Assembly (NCBI GenBank): GCA_020161575.1
Contig: JAIUNR010000005.1
Location: 1-64,000, forward strand
Source: Pseudomonadota bacterium
Lineage (GTDB): Bacteria; Pseudomonadota; Alphaproteobacteria; Rhizobiales; Beijerinckiaceae
DNA length: 64,000 nucleotides
Direction of reading: 5' to 3'
This document shows, piece after piece, positions 48,354 through 57,632 of this stretch; position 1 is the first letter of the stretch; the number at the start of each line of letters is the position of its first letter. The position numbers were made by a program, and so were the translations under genes. Under the pieces are notes generated by a model. That model was not told where the DNA came from. It made no database searches and saw only the letters and a program-made list of their open reading frames with translations.

Positions 48354-49790
48354 ATGTCCGCTCCCGTCGTCACCCGCTTTGCCCCCTCGCCCACCGGCTT
48401 CCTGCATATCGGCGGCGGCCGCACGGCCCTGTTCAACTGGCTCTATGCGAAGCGCCATGGCGGCAAGATGCTGCTCAGGATCGAGGATACGGATCGCGAG
48501 CGTTCAACCCCCGAGGCGATCGACGCGATCCTCGACGGGCTGAAATGGCTCGGCCTCGATTGGGACGGCGATGTCATCTATCAGTTCGCGCGCGCGCCGC
48601 GCCATCGCGAGGTGGCCGAGGAGATGCTGGCGCGCGGGCGCGCCTACAAGTGCTACGCGACGCAGGCTGAGCTGGAAGCCATGCGCGAGAAGGCGAAGGC
48701 CGAGGGCAAGCCGATGCGCTATGACGGGCGCTGGCGCGAGCGCTCCGAGGCGGACAGGCAGGCGGCCGAGGCGGCGGGGCTCAAGCCGGTGATCCGCCTC
48801 AAGGCGCCACTCGAAGGTGAGACGGTGGTCGAGGATCTCGTCCAGGGCCGCGTCACCTGGTCGAACGACAATCTCGACGATCTCGTGCTGCTGCGCTCCG
48901 ACGGCACGCCCACTTACATGCTCGCGGTCGTGGTCGATGATCATGACATGGCGGTGACGCATGTGATCCGCGGCGACGACCACCTGACCAATGCCGCCCG
49001 CCAGACCCAGATCTATCAGGCGATGGAGTGGAAGGTGCCGGCCTTCGCCCATATCCCGCTTATCCATGGCGCGGATGGCGCGAAACTCTCCAAGCGTCAC
49101 GGCGCGCTCGGTGTCGATGCCTATCGCGCGCTCGGGTATCTTCCCGCAGGTTTGCGCAATTATCTCGTGCGACTTGGCTGGAGTCACGGCGATCAGGAAA
49201 TTTTCTCAACCGAGGAGATGATCGCCGCGTTCGACCTCAAGAATGTCGGACGTTCTCCCGCGCGCTTCGATTTCGCCAAGCTCGAGAGCATCAACGGCCA
49301 TTACATGCGCCATACCGGGGACGAGGAACTCCTCTCGGCCATCGAGACCATGCTGCCGTATATCGAAGGCGGACCGGCCCTGCTCGGCGAGCTCAACCAG
49401 TTGCGCCGCGCGCAATGGCTTCAGGCCATGCCGGGCCTGAAGGAGCGCGCGAAAACGTTGGTCGAGCTGGTGGAGGGCTCGCGTTTCCTCTTCGCCACGC
49501 GCCCGCTGGCGCTGGACGACAAGGCCCGCGAGATCCTCGAAAAAGGCGGGCGGGCGCTCCTCAAGGCCCTGCTGAATCGCCTCGAATCGCTTGAGACCTG
49601 GGATGCGGCGACGCTGGAGGCTGCGGTGCGCGCCGAAGCGGAAGCCACGGGGCAGAAGCTCGGCAACCTCGCCCAGCCCCTGCGCGCAGCCCTGACCGGG
49701 AAAGCGACATCGCCGGGCATTTTCGATGTTTTCGTTGTGCTGGGGCGGGAGGAAAGCCTCGGCCGGATCCGGGATCAGGCAACAGCCTGA
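48354..49790 (+). CDS. gltX: Glutamyl-tRNA synthetase
   Basis: GltX charges tRNA-Glu, and often also tRNA-Gln in bacteria without GlnRS. Starting at 48354 gives 478 residues. The class I signatures are present: [20 protein letters not shown] (HIGH variant HIGG) near 8-27 and KLSKRHG (KMSKS variant) around 246. Also visible are [11 protein letters not shown], the [11 protein letters not shown] insertion and the C-terminal anticodon-binding helical domain. It is read divergently from comEC and precedes gltA by 213 bp. Confidence 0.96.
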   Translation: MSAPVVTRFAPSPTGFLHIGGGRTALFNWLYAKRHGGKMLLRIEDTDRERSTPEAIDAILDGLKWLGLDWDGDVIYQFARAPRHREVAEEMLARGRAYKCYATQAELEAMREKAKAEGKPMRYDGRWRERSEADRQAAEAAGLKPVIRLKAPLEGETVVEDLVQGRVTWSNDNLDDLVLLRSDGTPTYMLAVVVDDHDMAVTHVIRGDDHLTNAARQTQIYQAMEWKVPAFAHIPLIHGADGAKLSKRHGALGVDAYRALGYLPAGLRNYLVRLGWSHGDQEIFSTEEMIAAFDLKNVGRSPARFDFAKLESINGHYMRHTGDEELLSAIETMLPYIEGGPALLGELNQLRRAQWLQAMPGLKERAKTLVELVEGSRFLFATRPLALDDKAREILEKGGRALLKALLNRLESLETWDAATLEAAVRAEAEATGQKLGNLAQPLRAALTGKATSPGIFDVFVVLGREESLGRIRDQATA

Positions 49791-50003
49791 CGCCCGCAAC
49801 TTCAGGGTGCAAAATTTGGTAGGAATTTGTTGTTATAACGCGCGAATTCCCAGGTCTTCAACCTAAGCCGAACTTGAACCTGAACGGATGTTAAGGTACG
49901 GGTCGATCGACCACGATGCGGCGGTGCAACAATGTGTTGCCGGCCGGGCGGGCGTGTGCGGTCGGGGGAGAGCACGCGCCCTTTTGACGAGAGGATTTCT
50001 GCC

Positions 50004-51296
50004 ATGACCGCACATTCCACAACGCTGAAGGTGGGCGAAAAGGTCGTCGACCTGCCGGTGCGAGAGGGCACGATTGGCCCCGCCGTCGTCGATATCGGCA
50101 AGCTCTACGCCCAGACGGGCATGTTCACCTATGATCCGGGCTTCACCTCCACGGCGGCATGCGAATCCAAGATCACGTATATCGACGGCGACGAAGGCGT
50201 GCTGCTTCACCGCGGCTACCCGATCGAACAGCTCGCCGAGCATGGTGACTTCCTCGAGACCTGCTACCTCCTCCTTTACGGGGAATTGCCGACGCCGGCG
50301 CAGAAATCGGATTTCGACTACCGCATCACGCGCCACACGATGGTGCATGAGCAGATGATGCGCTTCTTCCAGGCTTTCCGCCGCGACGCGCATCCGATGG
50401 CGGTGATGGTGGCCTCCGTCGGCGCGCTTTCGGCCTTCTATCACGACTCGACCGATATTTCCGATCCGCATCAGCGCATGGTCGCCTCGATGCGCATGAT
50501 CGCGAAAATGCCGACGCTGGCGGCCATGGCCTACAAATACTCGATCGGCCAGCCCTTCATCTACCCGAAGAACGACCTCGACTACAGCTCCAACTTCCTC
50601 AACATGTGCTTCGCCGTGCCGTGCGAGGAATACAAGGTCAATCCGGTCCTGAGCCGGGCGCTCGACCGCATCTTCATCCTGCACGCCGATCACGAGCAGA
50701 ATGCCTCGACCTCCACGGTGCGCCTCGCGGGCTCCTCGGGCGCCAATCCCTTCGCCTGCATCGCCGCCGGCATCGCCTGCCTCTGGGGCCCCGCCCATGG
50801 CGGCGCGAACGAAGCCGCGTTGACGATGCTGCGCGAGATCGGCTCGGTTGACAATATTCCCAAATATATCGCCAAGGCGAAGGACAAGAACGATCCGTTC
50901 CGCCTCATGGGCTTCGGGCACCGCGTCTACAAGAACTATGACCCGCGCGCCAAGATCATGCAGAAAACCTGCCATGAAGTGCTCAACGAGCTGGGCATCA
51001 AGGACGATCCGCTCCTCGATATCGCGATGGAACTGGAGCGTATCGCGCTTTCCGATGATTATTTCATCGAGAAGAAGCTCTATCCGAACATCGATTTCTA
51101 TTCGGGCATCACACTCAAGGCCATGGGCTTCCCGACCGAGATGTTCACGGTGCTCTTCGCGCTCGCCCGCACGGTCGGCTGGATCGCGCAGTGGCGCGAG
51201 ATGATCTCCGATCCCGCCCAGAAGATCGGCCGTCCGCGCCAGCTCTATACCGGCGCCCCGCAACGCGACTACGTGCCGATGGCGCAAAGGCGCTAA
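50004..51296 (+). CDS. gltA: Citrate synthase
   Basis: GltA condenses oxaloacetate and acetyl-CoA. Starting at 50004, after GAGAGGATT, gives 430 residues of the hexameric type II enzyme. Motifs are [20 protein letters not shown] (20 residues), the catalytic His in [32 protein letters not shown], the second His in [18 protein letters not shown] and the Asp in [17 protein letters not shown] 12-bp stem terminator follows 21 bases after the stop. The 213 bp upstream should hold its promoter; I could not fix the boxes. Confidence 0.97.
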   Translation: MTAHSTTLKVGEKVVDLPVREGTIGPAVVDIGKLYAQTGMFTYDPGFTSTAACESKITYIDGDEGVLLHRGYPIEQLAEHGDFLETCYLLLYGELPTPAQKSDFDYRITRHTMVHEQMMRFFQAFRRDAHPMAVMVASVGALSAFYHDSTDISDPHQRMVASMRMIAKMPTLAAMAYKYSIGQPFIYPKNDLDYSSNFLNMCFAVPCEEYKVNPVLSRALDRIFILHADHEQNASTSTVRLAGSSGANPFACIAAGIACLWGPAHGGANEAALTMLREIGSVDNIPKYIAKAKDKNDPFRLMGFGHRVYKNYDPRAKIMQKTCHEVLNELGIKDDPLLDIAMELERIALSDDYFIEKKLYPNIDFYSGITLKAMGFPTEMFTVLFALARTVGWIAQWREMISDPAQKIGRPRQLYTGAPQRDYVPMAQRR

Positions 51297-51317
51297 CGAA
51301 CGTCATGAAAAGAAAGC

Positions 51318-51350
51318 GGAAAGGGCATCTTCGGATGCCCTTTCCTTTTA
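51318..51350 (+). terminator. Rho-independent terminator of gltA
   Basis: A perfect 12-bp stem (51318-51329 with 51334-51345) closed by a TTCG tetraloop is followed by TTTTA. This is the strongest intrinsic terminator in the window and ends the gltA transcript. Confidence 0.92.
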
Positions 51351-51392
51351 TACGCCATCTACCTCAAAATCGTCGATTGAAAGGCAAATGGC

Positions 51393-51878
51393 ATGGCCGA
51401 AATCATCGCCCGCACGCCCCTCTGGGTATGGGCAATCCTGCTGGTCTTGATCATCCTCGGGTTTTCCCAATCGCGGTCGCGCGAACTACGCCGGATCGTC
51501 CTCATCCTGCCCGCGCTCGGATTCGCGGGCTATTCGCTTTCAGGTGTCCTGCGCAGCTTTTCCGGCAGCAGCCTCGCGATCGCGGCCTGGCTTGCTACGT
51601 TTGCGGCCGTGTTGGCTGTTGCCCGCCCATCGGCACGCACAAGCGCAAAGAGCGCGCTGCGTGCCCCCTTAGGCCGCGTGACCGTTGCAGGCTCGTTGAT
51701 GCCACTCACGCTCTATCTCGGCATTTTCATGATCAACTACGCGCTCAACGTCCTCAAGGCGACGAACGCAGCCCTTCTGGCCCAAAGCGCGGCACCGGCG
51801 GGTTTTGGCGCCACGCTGGGTTTGCTTTCCGCCTTGCTGTTCCATCGCGCCTTGCAGAATGCCGCTGGCCCGCGCTGA
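51393..51878 (+). CDS. DUF6622-like small integral membrane protein
   Basis: The 161-residue product has five hydrophobic segments (about 9-24, 34-52, 62-77, 99-119, 135-155) and the N-terminal pattern RTPLWVWAILLVLIILGFSQ typical of a family I recall as DUF6622. The function is unknown. The start follows a weak purine-rich site and the ATG at 51393 is the first in frame. The gene sits behind the gltA terminator and is convergent with glmS, 4 bp apart. Confidence 0.75.
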   Translation: MAEIIARTPLWVWAILLVLIILGFSQSRSRELRRIVLILPALGFAGYSLSGVLRSFSGSSLAIAAWLATFAAVLAVARPSARTSAKSALRAPLGRVTVAGSLMPLTLYLGIFMINYALNVLKATNAALLAQSAAPAGFGATLGLLSALLFHRALQNAAGPR

Positions 51879-51882
51879 CTGG

Positions 51883-53709
51883 CTATTCCACCGTCACGCT
51901 CTTCGCGAGATTGCGCGGCTGATCGACGTCTTTCCCCATCACGACCGCCGTGTGATAGGCGATCAGCTGCACCGGCACGGCATAGGCAATGGCGGTGAAA
52001 TCCGAGGCCATGTCCGGCATTTCGATTTCCGCCATGGTGCGGATCGCGGCCGACGCACCGACGCCTTTCGGGCCGATCAGCACGATCTCGCCGCCGCGCG
52101 CGGCGACCTCCTGGATGTTCGAGACCGTCTTCTCGAACCAATGATCCCTCGGCGCGAGAACGATCACCGGCAGGATCTCGTCGATCAGCGCGATGGGGCC
52201 GTGCTTGAGTTCGCCGGCGGCATAGCCTTCCGCATGGATATAGCTGATTTCCTTGAGTTTCAGCGCCCCTTCCATCGCCAGCGGATACGAGGTGCCGCGC
52301 CCGAGATAAAGCACGTCGCTCGCCTTGGCGAGGTGGCGGGCGAGCGCCTCGATCGGCGCCTCGTGCCGGAGCGCCTCGTTGATCAGTCCCGGCACCGCGA
52401 TAAGCTGCGCGACGAGTTCCGCCTCGCGTTTGGCATCGATGACACCACGCGCGCGCCCCGCCGCGATCGCAAGGCTCGCGAGCACGGTGAGCTGGCAGGT
52501 GAAGGCCTTGGTGGAGGCGACGCCGATTTCAGGCCCGGCCAGCGTCTGCGCGACGACATCGCTCTCGCGGGCGATGGTCGAGGTCGGCACGTTGACCACG
52601 GAAAGAATCCTGTTCCCGCATTGCTTCGCATACCGCAGGGTCGCGAGCGTATCCGCCGTCTCGCCCGATTGCGAGATGACGATCATCACCTCGCCCGGTT
52701 CGAGCGGCGCATCGCGGTAACGGAATTCCGAGGCGATATCGATCTCGACCGGCAGGCGCGCGAGGCGCTCGAACCAGTATTTGGCGACCTGACCCGCGAG
52801 AAAGGCCGTGCCACAGGCGGAGATGGAAAGGCGCTTCAGATCCTTCCAGTCGAACGGCATTTCGAAAGGCAGCGCAACCTTACCTGCGGCCATATCGACG
52901 TAATGGGCGAGCGTGCGCCCCACCACCTCGGGCTGCTCATAGATTTCCTTGAGCATGAAATGCTTGTGGTTGCCCTTGTCGATCGTGAAGGCGCCAGCCT
53001 GGCTCTTCACCACCTTGCGCTGGACCGGGTGGTTATTCTCGTCGAAGAATTCCGCGCCCTTGCGCGTGAGCACCACCCAATCACCCTCTTCGAGATAGGC
53101 GACGCGATCGGTGAAAGGCGCGAGCGCCAGCGCATCGGAGCCGAGATACATCTCGCCCTCCCCGAATCCGACGGCCAGCGGCGCGCCGCGCCGCGCACCG
53201 ATCAGCAGGTCTTCCTCGCCGCGAAACAGGAAGGCGAGCGCGAAAGCACCATGCAGGCGCGGCAGCGCCCGCGCGACCGCCTCACGCGGGGAAAGTCCCT
53301 CGCGCAGATGCGAATCCACGAGATGGACAACCGTTTCGCTGTCCGTGGGCGTGGCGAAGCTGGCGCCTTTCGCGACCAATTCATCGCGCAACTCGCGGAA
53401 ATTCTCGATGATGCCGTTATGGACCACCGCGAGACGTTCCGTGGCATGGGGATGGGCGTTGTTCTCGATGGGACGACCATGGGTGGCCCAGCGGGTATGT
53501 CCGATGCCGGCATGGCCGGAAAGCGGCGTCGTGCGCAGCTTCGCATCGAGGTTCCTGAGCTTGCCCTCGGCACGGACACGGGTGATCTCATGCCCCTCAA
53601 GCGTCGCAACACCGGCGGAATCGTAGCCGCGATATTCGAGCCGCTTCAGCGCCTCCACGATCTGGAAGGCGACAGGCTCCTGGCCAAGAATACCGACGAT
53701 ACCGCACAT
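51883..53709 (-). CDS. glmS: Glutamine--fructose-6-phosphate aminotransferase GlmS
   Basis: GlmS makes glucosamine 6-phosphate, the entry to UDP-GlcNAc. Starting at 53709, after AAGGGGATT, gives 608 residues with the N-terminal nucleophile Cys 2 (MCGIVGILG), the glutaminase domain with GHTRWATHG and HNGIIENF, then two SIS sugar-isomerase domains (SACGTAFLAGQ, ISQSGETADT, LGRGTSYPLAMEGALKLKE). The C-terminus ends DVDQPRNLAKSVTVE as expected. It lies downstream of glmU on the same strand; the glmUS pair supplies peptidoglycan and lipopolysaccharide precursors. Confidence 0.97.
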   Translation of the reverse strand: MCGIVGILGQEPVAFQIVEALKRLEYRGYDSAGVATLEGHEITRVRAEGKLRNLDAKLRTTPLSGHAGIGHTRWATHGRPIENNAHPHATERLAVVHNGIIENFRELRDELVAKGASFATPTDSETVVHLVDSHLREGLSPREAVARALPRLHGAFALAFLFRGEEDLLIGARRGAPLAVGFGEGEMYLGSDALALAPFTDRVAYLEEGDWVVLTRKGAEFFDENNHPVQRKVVKSQAGAFTIDKGNHKHFMLKEIYEQPEVVGRTLAHYVDMAAGKVALPFEMPFDWKDLKRLSISACGTAFLAGQVAKYWFERLARLPVEIDIASEFRYRDAPLEPGEVMIVISQSGETADTLATLRYAKQCGNRILSVVNVPTSTIARESDVVAQTLAGPEIGVASTKAFTCQLTVLASLAIAAGRARGVIDAKREAELVAQLIAVPGLINEALRHEAPIEALARHLAKASDVLYLGRGTSYPLAMEGALKLKEISYIHAEGYAAGELKHGPIALIDEILPVIVLAPRDHWFEKTVSNIQEVAARGGEIVLIGPKGVGASAAIRTMAEIEMPDMASDFTAIAYAVPVQLIAYHTAVVMGKDVDQPRNLAKSVTVE

Positions 53710-53785
53710 GATAATCCCCTTGTCTTGATTCTTGCCCCGGATGAATGCCAGCCGAAGGCAGGAGCGACAAATCACGTTGAGAAAC

Positions 53786-53814
53786 AAAGTGTAACCGAAA
53801 GGTAGCTACACTTT
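53786..53814. promoter_or_regulatory. Inverted repeat between glmU and glmS
   Basis: AAAGTGTA (53786-53793) and TACACTTT (53807-53814) form a perfect 8-bp inverted repeat around a 13-base centre, 77 bp upstream of the glmS start. On the plus strand it is followed by TTG, and on the minus strand by GTTTCTC, so it is at best a weak terminator; it could be an attenuator or an operator for glmS. Confidence 0.45.
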
Positions 53815-53861
53815 TTGTAAGTCAGCCAGAACGCAGAAATGGCATCCCTGACCTTCACGGA

Positions 53862-55241
53862 TCAGCCCTTTTCCTTGCGGGATGCGCCTTTGGATTTTGC
53901 TATATTTTCAGGTTTTGCCCTGAATTGCGTCGCCCAATCGGCTTTTATTGCCTGACGACCGCGTGCCAGCGCGAGCGCGTTGGCCGGCACATCCTCGGTG
54001 ATCACCGAGCCGGAGCCAACATAAGCGCCCTCGCCGATCCTCACCGGCGCGACAAGCGCGGAATTCGAACCGACAAAGGCATTGTCGCCGATCTCGGTAC
54101 GGAACTTGCGGAACCCGTCGTAATTGCAGGTAATCGTGCCCGCGCCGATATTCGCCTCGGCGCCGATCGAGGCATCCCCGAGATAGCTCAGATGGCTGAC
54201 CTTGGCGCCGGGGCCGAGATCGGCATTCTTGATCTCGACGAAATTGCCGACCTTGGCCTTCTCGCCGAGAGTGGCGCCGGGGCGCAGCCGCGCGAAGGGA
54301 CCGACCCCGGCCCCCGCGCCGACCCGCGCGCCTTCGAGATGGGAAAACGCGTGAATCACCGCACCATCCCCGATCGAGACGCCGGGCCCGATCACGACAT
54401 TCGGCTCGATCACGACATCGCGCGCGATCACCGTATCGAGCGAGAGGAACACCGTTTCCGGCGCGATCATGGTCACGCCGGCCTGCATATGCATCAGGCG
54501 CAGGCGCTGCTGGAGCACCGCTTCGCAAGCCGCGAGCTGCACGCGATCATTGACCCCCTGCGCTTCTTCCGCCGGCACTTCGACAAAGCCGGCACGCAAT
54601 CCACGCGCAAGCGCCAGTTCCGGGCAATCCGTCAGGTAGAACTCACCCTGCGCGTTGTTCGGCCGAACAGCCTGCAGCAACTCGAGCGCGACATCCCCGC
54701 GCAGGGCCATCATGCCCCCGTTGCACAGGCGGATAGCGCGTTCGGCCTCGTTCGCATCCTTGTGCTCGCGGATCGCCAGCAGCGCGCCATTCTCGACAAG
54801 AAGCCGTCCATAGCCGGTCGGATCGGCGGGCGTGAAGCCCATCACGGTAACCGCCTGCTCAGCGTTGACGCTCCCTGCCAGCGTGCGGATGGTTTCCGGG
54901 CGCACAAGCGGCGTATCGCCGAAAAGCACGACCAGCGCATCGCATCCCGCGGCGATCGCGGGCGCGGCCTGAAGCACGGCATGCGCGGTACCGCGTCTTT
55001 CGTGTTGCTCGAAACAGCGCGCCTCGGGGGCAAGGCTCGCGACTTCCGAGGCCACATCCGGGCGATCCGGGCTGATGACGACAGCAAGATCGCTTACGCC
55101 AGCGGCCTGCGCCGAATGGAGGGCATGGCCGACGAGGCTGAGCCCGGCGACCTTGTGCAGCACCTTGGGCCGCGCGGACTTCATCCGCGTTCCATCGCCC
55201 GCCGCCAGAATCACCGCGAGAACGCGCGGGTTCGCCTTCAT
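53862..55241 (-). CDS. glmU: Bifunctional GlmU (GlcN-1-P acetyltransferase / GlcNAc-1-P uridyltransferase)
   Basis: GlmU makes UDP-GlcNAc in two steps. The 459-residue product has the N-terminal uridyltransferase domain with LAAGDGTRMKSARPKVLHKV and FGDTPLVRPE, and from about 250 the left-handed beta-helix acetyltransferase with hexapeptide repeats (VIEPNVVIGPGVSIGDGAVI) and acetyl-CoA residues in NIGAGTITCNYDGFRKFRT. The C-terminal tail is basic (KSKGASRKEKG). It is divergent from the BON-LysM gene across 211 bp and precedes glmS. Confidence 0.97.
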   Translation of the reverse strand: MKANPRVLAVILAAGDGTRMKSARPKVLHKVAGLSLVGHALHSAQAAGVSDLAVVISPDRPDVASEVASLAPEARCFEQHERRGTAHAVLQAAPAIAAGCDALVVLFGDTPLVRPETIRTLAGSVNAEQAVTVMGFTPADPTGYGRLLVENGALLAIREHKDANEAERAIRLCNGGMMALRGDVALELLQAVRPNNAQGEFYLTDCPELALARGLRAGFVEVPAEEAQGVNDRVQLAACEAVLQQRLRLMHMQAGVTMIAPETVFLSLDTVIARDVVIEPNVVIGPGVSIGDGAVIHAFSHLEGARVGAGAGVGPFARLRPGATLGEKAKVGNFVEIKNADLGPGAKVSHLSYLGDASIGAEANIGAGTITCNYDGFRKFRTEIGDNAFVGSNSALVAPVRIGEGAYVGSGSVITEDVPANALALARGRQAIKADWATQFRAKPENIAKSKGASRKEKG

Positions 55242-55452
55242 CTGCCTCTCCTTCTGCTGACGCGGCTTTTAGCTTGAATTGATGAAACTTGTCCAAGCAT
55301 GCCGGGTTTATGGTGAAGAAATCGGCCTTTTCGGCTCAGCCCGGCAGTCGAGAGATCTTGTCCGTTGACCTCGTTGCAACGCTCCCGGATAGTCCTGCGC
55401 GTACGTCTCCCGCCCGGGGAGGCGGGATCACGCGATCCGCCAGGAGGGTAAA

Positions 55453-55899
55453 ATGGGATTGTTCAGTTTCGTCAAATCGGTCGGCAACAAGATTTTCGGC
55501 GCCAGCGAGGCGCAAGCCGCGCCAGCCGAGGAATTGGCCAAGGAGGTTGGCAAGCACGGGCTCGACGTTTCCGGCCTCGACATCAAGGTCAATGGCAACA
55601 AGATCACCGTGGGCGGCTCCACCAAGGATACGGCGGAAGCCGAGAAGATCATTCTCGCCCTGGGGAACACCTTGGGCGTTTCCGAGGTCGAATCGAACCT
55701 CACCATCGTCAAGGAATATCCGCCGGCGGTGATGTACGAGGTGAAGAAGGGCGATACGCTCTGGAAAATCGCGGAAACGCACTACGGCAAGGGCAAGGGC
55801 GCGCAATACGAAGGGATTTTCGAAGCGAACAAGCCGATGCTCAGCCACCCGGACAAGATCTATCCCGGCCAGATCCTGCGCATACCGCCGCTGGCGTGA
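55453..55899 (+). CDS. lysM: BON-LysM domain protein (Kbp/YgaU family)
   Basis: The 148-residue product has a BON domain at about 27-88 (KHGLDVSGLDIKVNGNKITV, then EVESNLTIV) and a C-terminal LysM domain at about 94-146 (YEVKKGDTLWKIAETHYGKG ... YPGQILRIPPLA, quoted in two parts). This is the architecture of E. coli Kbp (YgaU), a cytoplasmic potassium-binding protein. It has no signal peptide, consistent with that. The start follows AGGAGGG by 7 bases. A hairpin lies 15 bases past the stop. Confidence 0.92.
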   Translation: MGLFSFVKSVGNKIFGASEAQAAPAEELAKEVGKHGLDVSGLDIKVNGNKITVGGSTKDTAEAEKIILALGNTLGVSEVESNLTIVKEYPPAVMYEVKKGDTLWKIAETHYGKGKGAQYEGIFEANKPMLSHPDKIYPGQILRIPPLA

Positions 55900-55913
55900 T
55901 ATCTGCACTCACA

Positions 55914-55938
55914 TGATGGCCGGGTTTCCCGGCCATTA
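55914..55938 (+). terminator. Stem-loop downstream of the BON-LysM gene
   Basis: ATGGCCGGG (55916-55924) pairs with CCCGGCCAT (55928-55936) around a TTT loop and is followed by TATTCATG. A GC-rich 9-bp stem at this distance from the stop is probably a terminator, though the T run is short. Confidence 0.6.
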
Positions 55939-56021
55939 TTCATGACACCCGGCTGCACCGCCGGTTTCCTGCGCGCCGGAAGGAAAAATCAATCTTCCCC
56001 GAAAAGGCGCGCTTTGATCCA

Positions 56022-56050
56022 TTGACCCCGCGCGTCAGAGCCTCTATCAG
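56022..56050 (+). promoter_or_regulatory. Probable sigma-70 promoter of tRNA-Lys
   Basis: TTGACC at 56022-56027 and TATCAG at 56045-56050 are separated by exactly 17 bases, the spacing of a strong vegetative promoter in this class. Transcription from it would start near 56057 and reach the tRNA after a leader of about 134 bases. Confidence 0.55.
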
Positions 56051-56190
56051 GCCCCCTCACCCTGCGGTGAACGCGCGCTCGATCCCTTGAGCAGGCGTTC
56101 CATTCAGGGGCATCCATGGCGTCTATTGCCGCGCGCATGGAAAATCGGAAACCCTGTCACCTTCCATGAGGCAGACGGGAAAGTTGGTGA

Positions 56191-56266
56191 GAGCTCGTAG
56201 CTCAGTCGGTAGAGCACGTGACTTTTAATCATGGGGTCGTGGGTTCGAATCCCACCGAGCTCACCA
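56191..56266 (+). tRNA. tRNA-Lys (anticodon UUU)
   Basis: The 76-base gene folds as a complete tRNA. The acceptor stem GAGCTCG (56191-56197) pairs with CGAGCTC (56256-56262). The D arm contains GCTCAGTCGGTAGAGC. The anticodon arm CGTGA-CTTTTAA-TCATG gives anticodon TTT. The T arm contains GGGTTCGAATCCC. The discriminator A and an encoded CCA end it at 56266. The anticodon arm and T arm match bacterial tRNA-Lys closely. Confidence 0.97.
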
Positions 56267-56353
56267 AGTCTTCCAATTGATCAGCAAGAAGATCAAAGAC
56301 AGCGGCGCCGCAACCTGCGGCGGCTGCGCGGCGCGCCCCTCCTCCAGGCCGCG

Positions 56354-56373
56354 AGGCGGTCGATACCGCCTCA
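56354..56373. terminator. Perfect hairpin between tRNA-Lys and lacI-type gene
   Basis: GAGGCGGT (56354-56361) and ACCGCCTC (56366-56373) form a perfect 8-bp stem with loop CGAT, in the gap between two convergent genes. It could end either transcript; neither side has a clear T run. Confidence 0.5.
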
Positions 56374-56394
56374 CTTGCAACTGCTTGCGCCGTC

Positions 56395-57417
56395 CTAACC
56401 GGCATAGGGTGCGCAGGAGGTGCCGATCCGAAGGCGTGGCGGAATGCGCCGGATCTCGGGAGCGACATCACCAGCCACATCGCCCTTGGCGTCGATCCGC
56501 ATCAGGAGCCGTTCGACGGCGGCATCGCTGAGCGCCTGCGTATCCTGGACCAGACACGTGATCACAGGAGCCCAGCCTTCCGGGGGATTGAACCCGTCAA
56601 AACTGACAAGCGACACATCCTCGGGGACCTTGAGGCCCATATTCATGAGCCCGGCCATGGCCCCTCGCACCTGAGGGTTGGAGATGCAGATCAGCGCGCT
56701 CGGTCGGTCCCGCCGCGACATCAGTTCCTGGACCGCGCTGTAAGCGCCTTCCGCCGTATGGATCGAATGCCGCGTGAAGTTGGGATCGAGCGGGCAACCG
56801 GCCTGCGCCATCGCGGCCTGAACCGCGTCGAATCGCTCGAAAGAAGCGGAGATGCCCGGCCGTCCAACCAGAAAACCCACCCGGCGATGCCCCAATCGCC
56901 GGAGATAATCGGCCAGCAATGTGCCGCCTAGGGAATTGTCGTCGGCGACGGCATCGAATCGGTGCGGCGCCACATGCCGATCTACCAGCACGACCGGGCA
57001 GGTCACCGCTGCGGCGAAGCGCGCCGCATAGCCTTCTCCCAGGCTCGTGGGGGCGATGATCAGCCCCGCGACACGATGCGCGATCATCAGCGCGATATCG
57101 CGCATCTCGCGATCGGGATCATCCTCGTTCGAAGCAAGCAGCATGTTGTAGCCGTGCCCGCCCAGGGATTTCTGCACGGCCCGCGCGAGATGCGATGCCC
57201 AGGGCGCGGCGATATCGGGCGCGATGAAGCCCATGGTCATCGTCGAACCACGGCGAAGATTCTGCGCCAGCGGGTCCGGGCGGTAATTGGCCTTTTCCAC
57301 CGCCTCCCAGACGCGGCGCTTCAATTCGTCGCTGACAGGGGCGTTGCCGCTGAGCGTGGCGGAAACCGTCGTGGGCGATACGCCCGCCAGTCTGGCTACA
57401 TCCCGGATCGTCGCCAT
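56395..57417 (-). CDS. LacI-family transcriptional regulator
   Basis: The 340-residue product has the LacI helix-turn-helix and hinge (TIRDVARLAGVSPTTVSATL at 3-22, then the hinge YRPDPLAQNLRRG) and a periplasmic-binding-protein-like effector domain from about 60 (MGFIAPDIAAPWASHLARA, VVLVDRH, SLVSFDGF). Such repressors release DNA on binding a sugar or sugar phosphate. It is divergent from the ABC transporter operon, with palindromic LacI-type half-sites in the 215 bp between them, so it most likely controls that operon and itself. The ligand is unknown. Confidence 0.94.
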   Translation of the reverse strand: MATIRDVARLAGVSPTTVSATLSGNAPVSDELKRRVWEAVEKANYRPDPLAQNLRRGSTMTMGFIAPDIAAPWASHLARAVQKSLGGHGYNMLLASNEDDPDREMRDIALMIAHRVAGLIIAPTSLGEGYAARFAAAVTCPVVLVDRHVAPHRFDAVADDNSLGGTLLADYLRRLGHRRVGFLVGRPGISASFERFDAVQAAMAQAGCPLDPNFTRHSIHTAEGAYSAVQELMSRRDRPSALICISNPQVRGAMAGLMNMGLKVPEDVSLVSFDGFNPPEGWAPVITCLVQDTQALSDAAVERLLMRIDAKGDVAGDVAPEIRRIPPRLRIGTSCAPYAG

Positions 57418-57526
57418 CTGCCCCCCAAAAAACGCGAAACCTTTCGCGCGGCTATTTCCTCAATTTTGACGCGGGATTCAAGGCCCCTCGCCCATTTGGC
57501 GCAACAATCGCCTGAAGCTTCCACTC

Positions 57527-57560
57527 CAACACGTAACGTTTCGTGTTGATGCAAACACGA
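57527..57560. promoter_or_regulatory. LacI-type operators upstream of the ABC transporter operon
   Basis: CAACACG (57527-57533) and CGTGTTG (57542-57548) form a perfect inverted repeat around TAACGTTT, whose AACGTT core (57535-57540) is itself palindromic with the central CG typical of LacI-family operators. The middle half-site TCGTGTT (57541-57547) also pairs with AACACGA (57554-57560) across 6 bases, giving a second overlapping palindrome. A possible promoter, TTGATG at 57546 and TACATA at 57569, would be blocked by repressor here. Confidence 0.75.
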
Positions 57561-57632
57561 TCATCTGTTACATACCGCTACAAAAGAATGGAGCGACACA
57601 AAACGATTTGTGCGCCGACTGGAGGAAGCATC

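Noticed and set aside
49871-49890. Three closely spaced GAAC tetramers upstream of gltA, considered as an SOS box
   Set aside because: The spacings are 2 and 8 bases, not the 7 bases required for LexA, and gltA is not an SOS gene.
53710-53861. Possible glmS riboswitch/ribozyme upstream of glmS
   Set aside because: Only 152 bp with one simple inverted repeat; the conserved glmS ribozyme core is not seen and is mainly a feature of Gram-positive bacteria.
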